The position numbers and the translations under genes were made by a program. The notes under the pieces were generated by a model. It saw nothing but the letters and a program-made list of their open reading frames with translations, did no database searches and had not been told where the DNA came from. Positions 17,242 through 25,753 of a stretch of DNA of 64,000 bases are shown in pieces. The stretch covers positions 1-64,000 of the forward strand of contig CAWGOJ010000001.1 in NCBI GenBank assembly GCA_963824195.1, in the 5' to 3' direction. Origin of the DNA: Bog-473 sp963824195 (lineage in GTDB: Bacteria; Actinomycetota; Acidimicrobiia; Acidimicrobiales; RAAP-2). Numbering within the stretch: the stretch's first letter is position 1; every line of letters starts with the position of its first letter.

Positions 17242-19203
17242 TCACGTTCCCATCGACATGACCGCGGCCTCGACGATCTGGATGTCCGGTGGTTGGATAG
17301 CCAGTGGACCTCCGGCCACCGGCACCTGCCAGACCATGGTCATGAAGGGCGTGGACTGCTGCACGCTCCCCGCCGGGCAGGGCGGGGAGCCCGTGATCTT
17401 CAAGGAGTTCGATGCCGACTCGCTGCTCGGTCCACAGACATCCGTGCGCTGGTGCCACTGGACCAAGGCGCCATAGGGCATGGGCGGGGTCACGGCCGGC
17501 GGCAAGAGGTACATCGCTGCCGCCAGCACGTCCTGACCCGAAGGTGTCTGGGCGAAGACGAGCCCGTCCACGTACTGCGGGTCGAGCGTCCTTCCTGCAG
17601 CGGCGTTTGCCGCCGCGATGGTCGGATTGACGTAGTAGACGACGGGGTAGGTAGTCGGTGAGACCGGTACGTAGCCCGCGGCAGTCGCTGCGCTGGGCGA
17701 TGTGTAGCGCGCCGCCGCCTGACTGGTGCTCTGGACGTACTGGACCGCATTGATCTGTTCGGAGAACGTGGGTTCCGCGGCGCAGCCACTCGAGTACATG
17801 TGGATATCGGTGGGTCCGTTCTCTCCCTCGGCCAAGAGGTCCTGGGCCTCCGCCGTTGGCAGCGCGGGGCCGGTGTAGTGCCAGTTGGCTTTGGTGGTGT
17901 TCAGGCCGGCTGCGGCGCTGGCGTCAGCACCGTTCATGTCCATGCCCGTACCGGGCCCGGCCATGACCATGTTCGGTGTGTTGCTGACGTCCAACCCAGT
18001 CCTCGGTGCGCCGTTGTTCCCTCTCGTGCACGTGGCCGTCGCCGCGGTCTGCCCGCTGGTGCCGGCCATCGAGGCCCCGGACATGCCGGTCATGCCCGAC
18101 ATCGCGGTGGTCGACGACTCCTGAGCTGCGACCGGATAGAGGGCACTGAGAAACAGGGCGACCACGAGACCCACCGCGCCTCCGAGGACCAGCACCGGGT
18201 ACCGAGAGAGCGCCGCGGCAAGCGGGGAGCGCCAGGTCGCCGGATCCGGCAACACGGCGGGCACCATGGCCAGGGCCAGGAGGATGATGAGCGGTCCGGT
18301 GTTCGGGTCTGTCCCAGAGCCGGTGAAGATGCCGCCGAGACCCTGGCCGCTGACCCAGAAGAAGGCGGCAAGGAGGCCTCCCACGGCAAGGAAGGGCGTC
18401 GGTCGCCGGAACAAGAGGGGCCCGAATCCGACGATCAGGGAGGCGATCGCCAACAGCCACGTGGTCCAAACGCCGCCACTGCCGAACTGGTTGCCGAAGC
18501 TGTTGAGGAAGTGGGAGTACGCACTCGGTTCGCCGGACGACATGCCGGTGATGGCGCTCGACACCGAGGTTGACGTCCGATTGTTCGGAAGCAGGAACAG
18601 GACTGCGGCAAGCGACCAGTACCCAACCCAGACCAAGAGGGGAGTCGTCGCTCCCCCGATGCCCTGACCCGCCGCTGAAGAAGCCATCCCAACCGACTCT
18701 TCTGCAGCTTGGGGTGTCCGCGAGCGAGGCCACGCCATGAGCCCGATCAGTCCGTAGATGAACACCGACCCCGGCGCACCGGTCAGGGCCGAAGCCGATC
18801 CGGTGAAGATCAGACCGAGGCCCTCCCCGAAGAACCACACGCCGAAGGCCCAGAAGAACGACACCGCAAGAGCCGGGCGCACGGTGCGCCGGAAGAGCAA
18901 CCCGGCACCGATCGCCACCTGGATGAGGGCGAAGAAGGTGTTCCACACCGCGACGTGGGGTCCCACGAAGTGGCCCACATTCGTGATGATCCACCGGATC
19001 ACGTCGGGCTGATTCTGGGCATTGTTCAGCAGGTATGTCGTGGTGAAGCTGCTGCGGAACATGAACGGCTGAAACTGCAGACCAGCGTCGAGCAGCCAGA
19101 ACAGACCCAAGATGATCTGAAGCGTCCGTTGCGTCCTGACCAGCGAGAAGGATCGGCGAGGCGGATCGATCGGAGGGCTCTGTTCGACTTCCACGGCGGT
19201 CAC
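17242..19203 (-). CDS. multi-TM protein fused to Met-rich extracytoplasmic domain
   Basis: 653 aa, GTG start with GGGAGGG upstream. Residues ~25-355 are a polytopic membrane domain related to the 340-aa protein at 12255-13277, including the duplicated GxGLGxIFTG motif (~128-135 and 288-295). A Met-rich linker follows (~367-423: AMSGMTGMSGASM, NMVMAGPGTGMDMNG), then a ~230-residue soluble domain containing Cys pairs and ending QIVEAAVMSMGT. Met-rich extracellular linkers typically bind Cu(I) (known from Ctr, CopC and CusF-type proteins). It lies ~155 bp downstream of an ACTAC-N5-GTAGT operator. I know no named family; copper binding, delivery or sensing at the outer face is the inference. Confidence 0.72.
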   Translation of the reverse strand: MTAVEVEQSPPIDPPRRSFSLVRTQRTLQIILGLFWLLDAGLQFQPFMFRSSFTTTYLLNNAQNQPDVIRWIITNVGHFVGPHVAVWNTFFALIQVAIGAGLLFRRTVRPALAVSFFWAFGVWFFGEGLGLIFTGSASALTGAPGSVFIYGLIGLMAWPRSRTPQAAEESVGMASSAAGQGIGGATTPLLVWVGYWSLAAVLFLLPNNRTSTSVSSAITGMSSGEPSAYSHFLNSFGNQFGSGGVWTTWLLAIASLIVGFGPLLFRRPTPFLAVGGLLAAFFWVSGQGLGGIFTGSGTDPNTGPLIILLALAMVPAVLPDPATWRSPLAAALSRYPVLVLGGAVGLVVALFLSALYPVAAQESSTTAMSGMTGMSGASMAGTSGQTAATATCTRGNNGAPRTGLDVSNTPNMVMAGPGTGMDMNGADASAAAGLNTTKANWHYTGPALPTAEAQDLLAEGENGPTDIHMYSSGCAAEPTFSEQINAVQYVQSTSQAAARYTSPSAATAAGYVPVSPTTYPVVYYVNPTIAAANAAAGRTLDPQYVDGLVFAQTPSGQDVLAAAMYLLPPAVTPPMPYGALVQWHQRTDVCGPSSESASNSLKITGSPPCPAGSVQQSTPFMTMVWQVPVAGGPLAIQPPDIQIVEAAVMSMGT

Positions 19204-19357
19204 GGTGCACCCTCCCGTAGTCCGGAATGCAAGATGGGGGCGGCGTCTTCCTGGCTCACCGCTCGTTGAGTCCTAAAGCTCCCGACCAAAAAAGACCTGG
19301 TGTAAGACCCCATAGACGATTCTGAGGTTCACGACCTGTGGTCGATCTGAACGTACT

Positions 19358-19372
19358 ACTACAGCACGTAGT
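19358..19372. promoter_or_regulatory. ACTAC-N5-GTAGT operator upstream of Met-rich membrane protein
   Basis: ACTAC AGCAC GTAGT, the same dyad as at 13306, 13325 and 21873. It lies 155 bp upstream of the GTG at 19203 and is the only such site between the two minus-strand genes. Confidence 0.75.
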
Positions 19373-19453
19373 TTTCAGGTCGGTCGACCAGTCGTCAAAT
19401 CAGGAACAAGCGGCCCGTGTACATCGTCCTCGCCGGCCTGAGGCGCGGAAGCG

Positions 19454-21796
19454 CTATCGGGAATGGGAGGACGCCCCGCCGACAACGGCTTCGGGTCTGA
19501 CTTGTTGCTCGGCCTTCCGCTGGACATCGGTCGAGAAATGGCGTAACCGCGAGCTGTTCCACACCACACAACCGGACGAGAGCGCCATGGCGGCGCCGGC
19601 GATCAGAGGGTTGAGGAACCCGAACGCGGCGAGGGGAATGGCGACCACGTTGTAGCCGAAAGCCCACAGCAGATTGGTCCGAATGGTGAGATAGGTGCGC
19701 CGAGCCAGTGTGATTGCCGTCGGAACTGCGGTGAGATTGTCTCGCATGATGATCAGGTCGGCCGACTCCATCGCGACGTCGGTGCCCGAGCCGACAGCGA
19801 GGCCGAGATCGGCGCAGGCCAGGGCCGGACCGTCGTTGATCCCGTCTCCCACCATCGCAACGCGGTGACCCTCTTTTTGCAGGCGCCTGATCGCCGCAAC
19901 CTTGTCGGCCGGCAACGCTGCGGAGATTACGTCGTCGACTCCGATGGATGTGGCTACAGCCCGAGCTGCCGCCTCGTGGTCTCCGGTCACAAGGACGCAG
20001 TGCAAGCCCAGGGTTTTGAGGTCGCGTACGGCGGAAAGCGCAGTCGACCGCACCCGGTCGCTGACCGCAAGGGCACCGACCACGGTCTCATCCCGGCTCA
20101 CGAGCACAACGGTCCGTCCCTGGCTCTCCCATGCCGCGCAGTGCGATATCAGCGAAGCAGTCATGGCCGAAAGAGCGTCATCCGAGAACAGCTCGCGTCG
20201 CCCCACCTTCAAATCGTGGCCATTGAGAGACCCACGAGCACCCAGCCCGGCGAGCGCTTCGAAGTCCGTCACCATCTCCAATTCGACCCCTTGGCGCCGT
20301 GCTCTCTGTACGATCGCCTTGGCCACCAGGTGCTCCGACGCCAGCTCGAGCGATCCGGCCCATCGCAGCAGGTCTTCGGTCGAGATCCCATCCGCACCGC
20401 TGACGTCTTCAACGACCGTCGCACCCTCAGTCACGGTCCCCGTCTTGTCGAGGAGCACGGTGTCGATCTCCTGAGACTCTTCGAGGGCCTGGTAGCCCTT
20501 GAAGAAGATGCCCAGTCGCGCCCCCTCGCCGGAGGCCACCATCAGCGCAGTGGGAGTCGCCAGCCCTAGCGCGCACGGACACGCAATGATCAAGACGGAA
20601 AGCGCCGCGCTGAAGGCCTGCTCGTTGGTTCCCCCGACCAGCAGCCAGCCAGCCAGTGTGATGAATGCGATGCCGATCACGGCCGGTACGAAAACGCCGG
20701 CGATGCGGTCCGCCAGTCGTTGGACGTTTGCCTTCTGATTCTGGGCGTCCTCGACCAGCCGGAGCATCTGAGCCAGGTGCGTGTCCGCCCCGAGCCTCGT
20801 GGCCCGCACCACGAGTCGCCCCCCCACACACACGGTACCGCCGAGGACCGTGTCGCCAACGGTCACGTCGGCCGGCATCGACTCACCGGTCATCGCACTG
20901 CGGTCGATGGCCGACTGCCCGAAGATGACCTCTCCGTCGGTCGCGACGGTCTCTCCGGGTCGGACGACGAACCGATCGCCCTCACACAATGCCGCGATCG
21001 GGCGGCGCTGCTCAGTTCCCGCGGCGTCGAGCACCGCGACATCTTTGGCGCCGACCGCGGAAAGAGCACGCAAAGCGTTGCCGCTCCGCCGCTTGCTGAG
21101 GGCCTCGAAATACCTGCCTGCAAGGAGGAAGGTGGTCACGCCGGCGGCCACATCGAGATAGATCGCTCCGCTCTGTTGGTGCGCCAGCACGTAGCGAAAC
21201 GATCGAGCGACGTGGCTCGTGTCGCGGAAGAACATGGCATAGATCGACCACGCAGTGGCGGCCACGATGCCCATGGAAACCAGGGTGTCCATTGTGGCGA
21301 TCCCATGCCGGGCGTTTCGGATCGCTGCCTTGTAGAACGGCCACGCGGCCCAGGTCAGAATCGGCGCCGCCAACGCCAGCAGGATCCACTGCCAACCTGG
21401 AAAGCGCAGCGACGGGACGAGCCAGAAGGCGATGGAGGCATCGCCGAGAGGCATGAACAGGAGACCCGCCACGACGAGGCGCCGCCCGAGGTAGCGGACC
21501 CTGCGGTCGGCCTCGGCCTCGGCCTGGGCAACGGTGTCAGGAGCCGCGGCGAGGTCATCGACGATCTCGGCGGTGAAGCCCGCCGACTCGATGCGTTCGA
21601 TGACGACTGCGGGAGACGTCCCTGGCGGCATCCGAACTCGGGCTCGCTCTGACGCCAAGTTGACGCGTGCTTCTACGCCGTCGAGCGAATTGAGCCTGCT
21701 CTCGATCCGAGCCACACAGGCGCCGCAGGTCATCCCCCCGATGGAGATGGATACCTCGCTGTCCGAGGCCGGGGCGGCCAGGTCAGTGGCGGTCAA
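19454..21796 (-). CDS. copA: copper-exporting P1B ATPase (CopA type)
   Basis: 780 aa, TTG start with GGGGAGC upstream. The HMA domain has GMTCGAC (Cys24, Cys27). The membrane CPC is Cys406-Cys408 (ACPCALGLATP), the phosphorylated Asp450 lies in DKTGT, and GDGIND is present. The C-terminal metal-site helices (YN near the end of TM7, M..SS in TM8) fit class 1B-1 Cu(I) pumps. The usual nucleotide-binding SEHP is SEHL here, so the conserved Pro is lost while the His remains. An ACTAC-N5-GTAGT operator lies 77 bp upstream. Confidence 0.9.
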   Translation of the reverse strand: MTATDLAAPASDSEVSISIGGMTCGACVARIESRLNSLDGVEARVNLASERARVRMPPGTSPAVVIERIESAGFTAEIVDDLAAAPDTVAQAEAEADRRVRYLGRRLVVAGLLFMPLGDASIAFWLVPSLRFPGWQWILLALAAPILTWAAWPFYKAAIRNARHGIATMDTLVSMGIVAATAWSIYAMFFRDTSHVARSFRYVLAHQQSGAIYLDVAAGVTTFLLAGRYFEALSKRRSGNALRALSAVGAKDVAVLDAAGTEQRRPIAALCEGDRFVVRPGETVATDGEVIFGQSAIDRSAMTGESMPADVTVGDTVLGGTVCVGGRLVVRATRLGADTHLAQMLRLVEDAQNQKANVQRLADRIAGVFVPAVIGIAFITLAGWLLVGGTNEQAFSAALSVLIIACPCALGLATPTALMVASGEGARLGIFFKGYQALEESQEIDTVLLDKTGTVTEGATVVEDVSGADGISTEDLLRWAGSLELASEHLVAKAIVQRARRQGVELEMVTDFEALAGLGARGSLNGHDLKVGRRELFSDDALSAMTASLISHCAAWESQGRTVVLVSRDETVVGALAVSDRVRSTALSAVRDLKTLGLHCVLVTGDHEAAARAVATSIGVDDVISAALPADKVAAIRRLQKEGHRVAMVGDGINDGPALACADLGLAVGSGTDVAMESADLIIMRDNLTAVPTAITLARRTYLTIRTNLLWAFGYNVVAIPLAAFGFLNPLIAGAAMALSSGCVVWNSSRLRHFSTDVQRKAEQQVRPEAVVGGASSHSR

Positions 21797-21872
21797 GGAG
21801 CTCCCCGATGATCAGCTCGGCCACCTGGTCCATTGGCGCAAAGCATTGCGTTTGTGGGCACCTCTTACATTT

Positions 21873-21887
21873 ACTACAAGGCGTAGT
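21873..21887. promoter_or_regulatory. ACTAC-N5-GTAGT operator upstream of copA
   Basis: This is the most symmetric copy, with extended arms TTACTAC AAGGC GTAGTAA (21871-21889). It lies 77 bp upstream of the TTG start at 21796. Confidence 0.8.
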
Positions 21888-22182
21888 AATCATGATCACC
21901 CTGGGCCCGAGGTCCAGCTCTCGGAGCCGACACAGCGATCAATCCGCAGAGACGAAAGCCCGTCGATGCCGAGGAGCAGCGGTTGTGCCTCAGATTATGA
22001 CCCCGTCGGGGGGAGGACAACGAAGGGATGAAGACAGCCGAGTGGCGTGGAGTTGTTGGCTCTCTGGCTGCAGGGTGGCATCGCTTGGTCGAATTCCTCG
22101 GACGATGACGGTCAGAATTCAGGCCAGGCATGTCGGCGAGGACACTGAGCGCCTGGCTCACCACACTCTCCATCGGCATGCG
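21888..22182. other. gene-free stretch between copA and the lipoprotein gene
   Basis: No frame here resembles a protein. Beyond the copA operator I see no further repeats or dyads. Confidence 0.4.
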
Positions 22183-22779
22183 CTACCGCTTTGCCTTGAT
22201 GACCTGGCCCTTGGGCGAGAGCACGTACCAGTAGCCACCCAGACTGTCGATGCCTTGCCCCGTCGCCTGGCCGGGCTGGGTGTCGCCCACCCAGATGTAG
22301 AGCGGCCAGCCGTTGTAGGTGACCTGCAGGCCGCCGTCCTTTCGGCTTGTGCTCCCGAGAAGTGAGGGCTCGGCCTGGCCGCCGGCCACCGGTACGGTCA
22401 CCCCGGTGGGCAGTCGGAGCGGCGGCCAGCCTGAGGCGCAGGCTTTGTAGCAGGTCGATCGCCCCCGCTGATCGTCGGGCACGAACATGTAGAGGGTGAG
22501 GCCCTGCCCGTCGACTAGGACGGTGCCGAGGCCGGACACGGTCCCCGTGTTGACCTCGTAGTAGGGGGATGCCCCCTCAGGGGCCTCCTCACCGCCCGAG
22601 GCAGTCGTGCTGGGGGCGCCGACGCCACGGCTGCTGTTGGCGGTGTGGCTGGTGGAGGTCGATGCCGCACTGCCGCCTCCCGAGCTGCAGGCCGTGGCCA
22701 GCACGCCGACTGCACTCAGCGCCAGGAACACCGGCCATCTGATCGCCCTGGCCGTCCCGGCCCACCTACTCGTCCGCAT
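22183..22779 (-). CDS. secreted lipoprotein with 'secreted repeat' (COG4315-like) units
   Basis: 198 aa from the ATG at 22779, with GGAGG 3 nt upstream. The signal peptide ends in a lipobox-like LATAC. A Ser/Thr/Gly linker is followed by two repeat-type units (GLTLYMFVPDD...CYKACASGWPPL and VTYNGWPLYIWVGD...), the pattern of the lipoprotein_15 repeat family of unknown function. Such proteins are widespread in actinobacteria and sit on the outer membrane face. It is divergent from the small secreted protein at 22873. A role in the copper response is only suggested by position. Confidence 0.8.
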   Translation of the reverse strand: MRTSRWAGTARAIRWPVFLALSAVGVLATACSSGGGSAASTSTSHTANSSRGVGAPSTTASGGEEAPEGASPYYEVNTGTVSGLGTVLVDGQGLTLYMFVPDDQRGRSTCYKACASGWPPLRLPTGVTVPVAGGQAEPSLLGSTSRKDGGLQVTYNGWPLYIWVGDTQPGQATGQGIDSLGGYWYVLSPKGQVIKAKR

Positions 22780-22872
22780 GGTCCTCCGTCCGCGAGCGCG
22801 GGCGCTCACAAGATAGCCGGTGGTGCCCCACCCGACCCCTCGACGCCCAGGAACGTTGCTACTCTCACCCGC

Positions 22873-23412
22873 GTGCGCCGGCTGATGGCGATCGTCGTCC
22901 TCGCGCCGCTCATCCTTCTGGTCTGGGCGTGCGCAACGGGCACCCCGTCTGCCACCGCCACGGCGGCGGAGCGGCCGCAGCCGGCTGGTCGGAACCCCTC
23001 CCCGATCGCCCTCATGGTCTGCCGGCCCAAGGCTCAACGCGAGATCAACGAGGTGCTGGGGGTGAGGGCCACCGTGAGCGGACGGACCTGGGTCGACCAC
23101 AGGTACTCGTGCCGCTACGGCTACCCGAACGGGTCGTTCCAGCTGTCGGTGAAGGAACTCTCGAGCTGGACTCAGACCCGGGCTTACTTCCATGGGCTGG
23201 GGGCCCAGTTGGGTGACGCCGAGTCACTCGGCAACCTGGGCCAGGGTGCCTTCCGTACGTCCGGTGGTGACGTGGTGGTGCGGAAGGACTGGAAGGTGCT
23301 GTTGGTCGACGTCTCGGGCCTGCCCCCCCAATTCGGCGTCCCCCCGACCAGCGCGACGGACGTGGCCTTCACTTTGGCCGACCTCATCCTCGGCTGCTGG
23401 GACGGCGACTAA
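22873..23412 (+). CDS. small secreted protein, paralogue of 16490-17047
   Basis: 179 aa from GTG 22873 (MRRL then a hydrophobic core IVVLAPLILLVWAC). An ATG at 22885 is the alternative start. It is collinear with the protein at 16490-17047: MVCRPKAQREI, WVDHRYSCRYGYPNGS, KELSSWTQT, VVRKDWKVLLV, LPPQFG, ending GCWDGD. The two share about half their residues in the mature part, including all three Cys. The signal may be a lipobox (WAC), although Trp at that place is unusual. Function unknown. Confidence 0.7.
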   Translation: MRRLMAIVVLAPLILLVWACATGTPSATATAAERPQPAGRNPSPIALMVCRPKAQREINEVLGVRATVSGRTWVDHRYSCRYGYPNGSFQLSVKELSSWTQTRAYFHGLGAQLGDAESLGNLGQGAFRTSGGDVVVRKDWKVLLVDVSGLPPQFGVPPTSATDVAFTLADLILGCWDGD

Positions 23413-23580
23413 GCGCCCCCGGCCCTCGCCGTGGCCAGGGTCTGGCGTCGAGCGCCACCGGCGTGGTGCCATAGCCGGTCCGTTCCACCGAAGCGAACAG
23501 CGACCCCCGATGGGGTCGCGGCGACCAGATCAACCGAGGCTCAGGGTCCGGATCGCCCGCTGGCGCTGAGGCAGCGCGGA

Positions 23581-24783
23581 TCAGACCGAGGGGGAGAACG
23601 CGTGCGAGAGCGCTGCCGACTCGGAAACGCTGTTTGGCGGCGTTGTGAGGATCAGACCCAGGCACATCTCGTCGGTCGAGCCGTCTCCCCAGGTCACGAA
23701 ATGCGGTGGCACCTTGCGCAGGATGGGCAGCTCCTCTTGGAGCTGCGGGTTGTAGGTGCAGGTGATCCCGATCGTGTCGCCCGGCGTGACGGGGACTGGC
23801 TTTGATAACACGTAGCCGCGCTGGTAGTGGAAGTCGTAGTTCGTCACATTGAGCAGCGTCTGCTGCGTGGGCTTGCCGGGGTTCAAGACGAACTTCATTC
23901 CCATCCCGAGCAGGTGCATGTGCGCCGCGAGCTCGACGATGTTGCCAGAGGTGTACATCGGCCACGTGCACGTCGTGGTGTCCCCGACCGGCGGGTCCGA
24001 CGGGTTCCTGCCGCAGAGCGACTCCAGCCCGTCGACCAGTGCCTCTTGCCCCATCCCGAAGCGCTGACCGACGCTGGCGAGTTCCGCCGCCCGGTTGCAC
24101 ATGGGACCGGTGACGCCCGGGGCGCACGGGATGTCCGGCGGGGCCGCCACGATGTTGAGGCGCAGGGGGCGCAGCGGCGTGCTGGCCGGCACGGTGGTGA
24201 GCGTCAGCTTGGAGCGGACCGGCTTGTCCCCCACCAGCATGTTGTAGTGCTCCTGCACGATGACGAGGGTGCCGGCGGGCATGGGCGCGCCGGTCCCGGC
24301 CGGTTCCTTCGAGAGGTTGTGTCCGGGCCCCCAGGCCGTGAGCCAAGGGGTCCCTCCGTTCAACGACCGCGCCGCCCCGCCTGCGTCGAGCCCGGACTCT
24401 CCGAAGCATGTCCACCCCTTGCCCCCGTCGTTCTGGGCCTCAGCCGCGGCTGCCAGATCCGGAGGCACGGCGTAGGTGATCTCGTGGTGCACCTCGGGGC
24501 TGTTGGGCTGGAAGTCGATCGCGGTGATGAACGCGTCGTGCGTCAGGTGCGGGTTGAGGAGGGTGCAGTGGTAGTCGTCCGTGCCTCCGCCGGGTGGCGC
24601 CTTCGGCGTGTAGGCGGTCGGTGACCGCAGGACGATGGTGGTTGTCTTCGGGCCGGAATGCACATCCGTTGCGCCAGCCAGCGAATTCACGCTGACAAGA
24701 GTTACTGCGACCAGTACCGCGACACCAAACGCTCGCGATAGGGTCGCGAATTGGAGAGCACACCATCGCCGCGAACTACTCAC
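23581..24783 (-). CDS. secreted copper type II monooxygenase-like protein (PHM/DBH fold)
   Basis: 400 aa, GTG start and signal peptide (VAVLVAVTLVSVNSLAGA). All six metal ligands of peptidylglycine alpha-hydroxylating/dopamine beta-monooxygenases appear in order: His99-His100 (EVHHEIT) and His179 (EHYNM) for the first copper, His288-x-His290 (AAHMHLLG) and Met373 (DEMCLG) for the second. Enzymes of this fold hydroxylate C-H bonds with O2 and ascorbate (known). The bacterial substrate is unknown. Its place in a copper island suggests either a cuproenzyme supplied by the island or a copper-buffering secreted protein. Confidence 0.8.
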   Translation of the reverse strand: MSSSRRWCALQFATLSRAFGVAVLVAVTLVSVNSLAGATDVHSGPKTTTIVLRSPTAYTPKAPPGGGTDDYHCTLLNPHLTHDAFITAIDFQPNSPEVHHEITYAVPPDLAAAAEAQNDGGKGWTCFGESGLDAGGAARSLNGGTPWLTAWGPGHNLSKEPAGTGAPMPAGTLVIVQEHYNMLVGDKPVRSKLTLTTVPASTPLRPLRLNIVAAPPDIPCAPGVTGPMCNRAAELASVGQRFGMGQEALVDGLESLCGRNPSDPPVGDTTTCTWPMYTSGNIVELAAHMHLLGMGMKFVLNPGKPTQQTLLNVTNYDFHYQRGYVLSKPVPVTPGDTIGITCTYNPQLQEELPILRKVPPHFVTWGDGSTDEMCLGLILTTPPNSVSESAALSHAFSPSV

Positions 24784-25155
24784 AGCCTGAGGCTACCGCC
24801 CAGTATCCGCCCGCGCAGATCAGGCTAACTTCCCGCAGGTGAGCGCGTGCTTGATTGCTCAGCACGCTCAGGGCGATCACAGCGGGTAGGCCAGGCCTAT
24901 TCTGGACCCCTGATGGGTCCGGAGTAGAACACCGATTGTCTCCGGCAGGAACTAGACCCTGCCGCGTCTCCGGAGGCCCATTCGGGTTGTCCAGCCCGTC
25001 TTGGCTGTCGGTTCCAGTAGTCCTGAGCTGGGTGTTCAGTCCAGCCAGTACGCGGCAATCTCTACCGTGGCGTCCATTTGATGCCAAATCGGATTGCCAA
25101 GAAGCTGAACCCGCTCTGCGACAGAGTTCCAAAGGCAAGCGCTCGCCGACGGTCG
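24784..25155. other. gene-free stretch between monooxygenase and Fur gene
   Basis: About 370 bp between the monooxygenase start and the Fur stop. I see no convincing frame, dyad or repeat here. Confidence 0.4.
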
Positions 25156-25626
25156 TCACACCGCTTCGCAGTTGGAGCACTTCCCGATGATGTCCAGGGC
25201 GTGAGACGTGGGGTGAAAGCCTTCTTTGGCAGCCAGCTCTTCGACCACTCGGTTGACCGTTCGCTCGAAGGCCGGCGTGGGAGTCACATCGATCACCCGG
25301 CCACAGCTGGTGCAGAGCAGATGATGATGATGCTCGGTCAGGTCCTCTGCCAGCTCGAACCGGGCGAACTCGTCGCTGGCGGCGATGCGCCGTACGACCC
25401 CAGCGCCTTGGAGATCGACGAGGTGCCGGTATGCCGAACTCCTGGGTACGTCGGGCAGCTCCGCCGCGATGTCCGAGATGCTGACGGGGTGGCCGTTCGA
25501 AGCCAGGAACTCGACGATGGCACGGCGGCCCGGCGTATAGCGCTGGTCGACTCGCCGCAGGCAGATCTCGACCAGGTCGTGAAGGTCGTCGCCCTCCAAT
25601 TGCTTTTGGGACGTTTGGACGCCCAT
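25156..25626 (-). CDS. Fur-family metal regulator (Zur-like)
   Basis: 156 aa from the ATG at 25626, preceded by GGAGGG. The winged helix (RRVDQRYTPGRRAIVEFL, SISDIAAEL, RSSAYRHLVDL) is followed by a dimerisation domain with HHHHLLC, a first CxxC (CTSC) and a C-terminal CSNC structural zinc site. It is divergent from a metal-binding protein/ABC operon, with a 25-bp perfect dyad between them. That pairing favours a Zur (zinc) or Mur-like role. Metal-replete repression of the transporter is the usual mode. Confidence 0.85.
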   Translation of the reverse strand: MGVQTSQKQLEGDDLHDLVEICLRRVDQRYTPGRRAIVEFLASNGHPVSISDIAAELPDVPRSSAYRHLVDLQGAGVVRRIAASDEFARFELAEDLTEHHHHLLCTSCGRVIDVTPTPAFERTVNRVVEELAAKEGFHPTSHALDIIGKCSNCEAV

Positions 25627-25684
25627 CGAACCGCCCTCCTTGGAGCGTTGGTGCACCTGCAGCCAGGAATGTCGCCAGCCTAGC

Positions 25685-25709
25685 TGAGTCTCATCCAGAA
25701 TGAGACTCA
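25685..25709. promoter_or_regulatory. perfect 10-5-10 dyad, probable Fur/Zur operator
   Basis: TGAGTCTCAT (25685-25694) and ATGAGACTCA (25700-25709) are separated by 5 bp. They lie between the divergent fur-type gene (start 25626) and the binding-protein gene (start 25754). A partial second copy (GGGACTCAGTCTCA) follows at about 25724-25737. The position suggests control of both genes. Confidence 0.75.
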
Positions 25710-25753
25710 ATCCCACTTGTAATGGGACTCAGTCTCAATCTACTGTCCACGGC

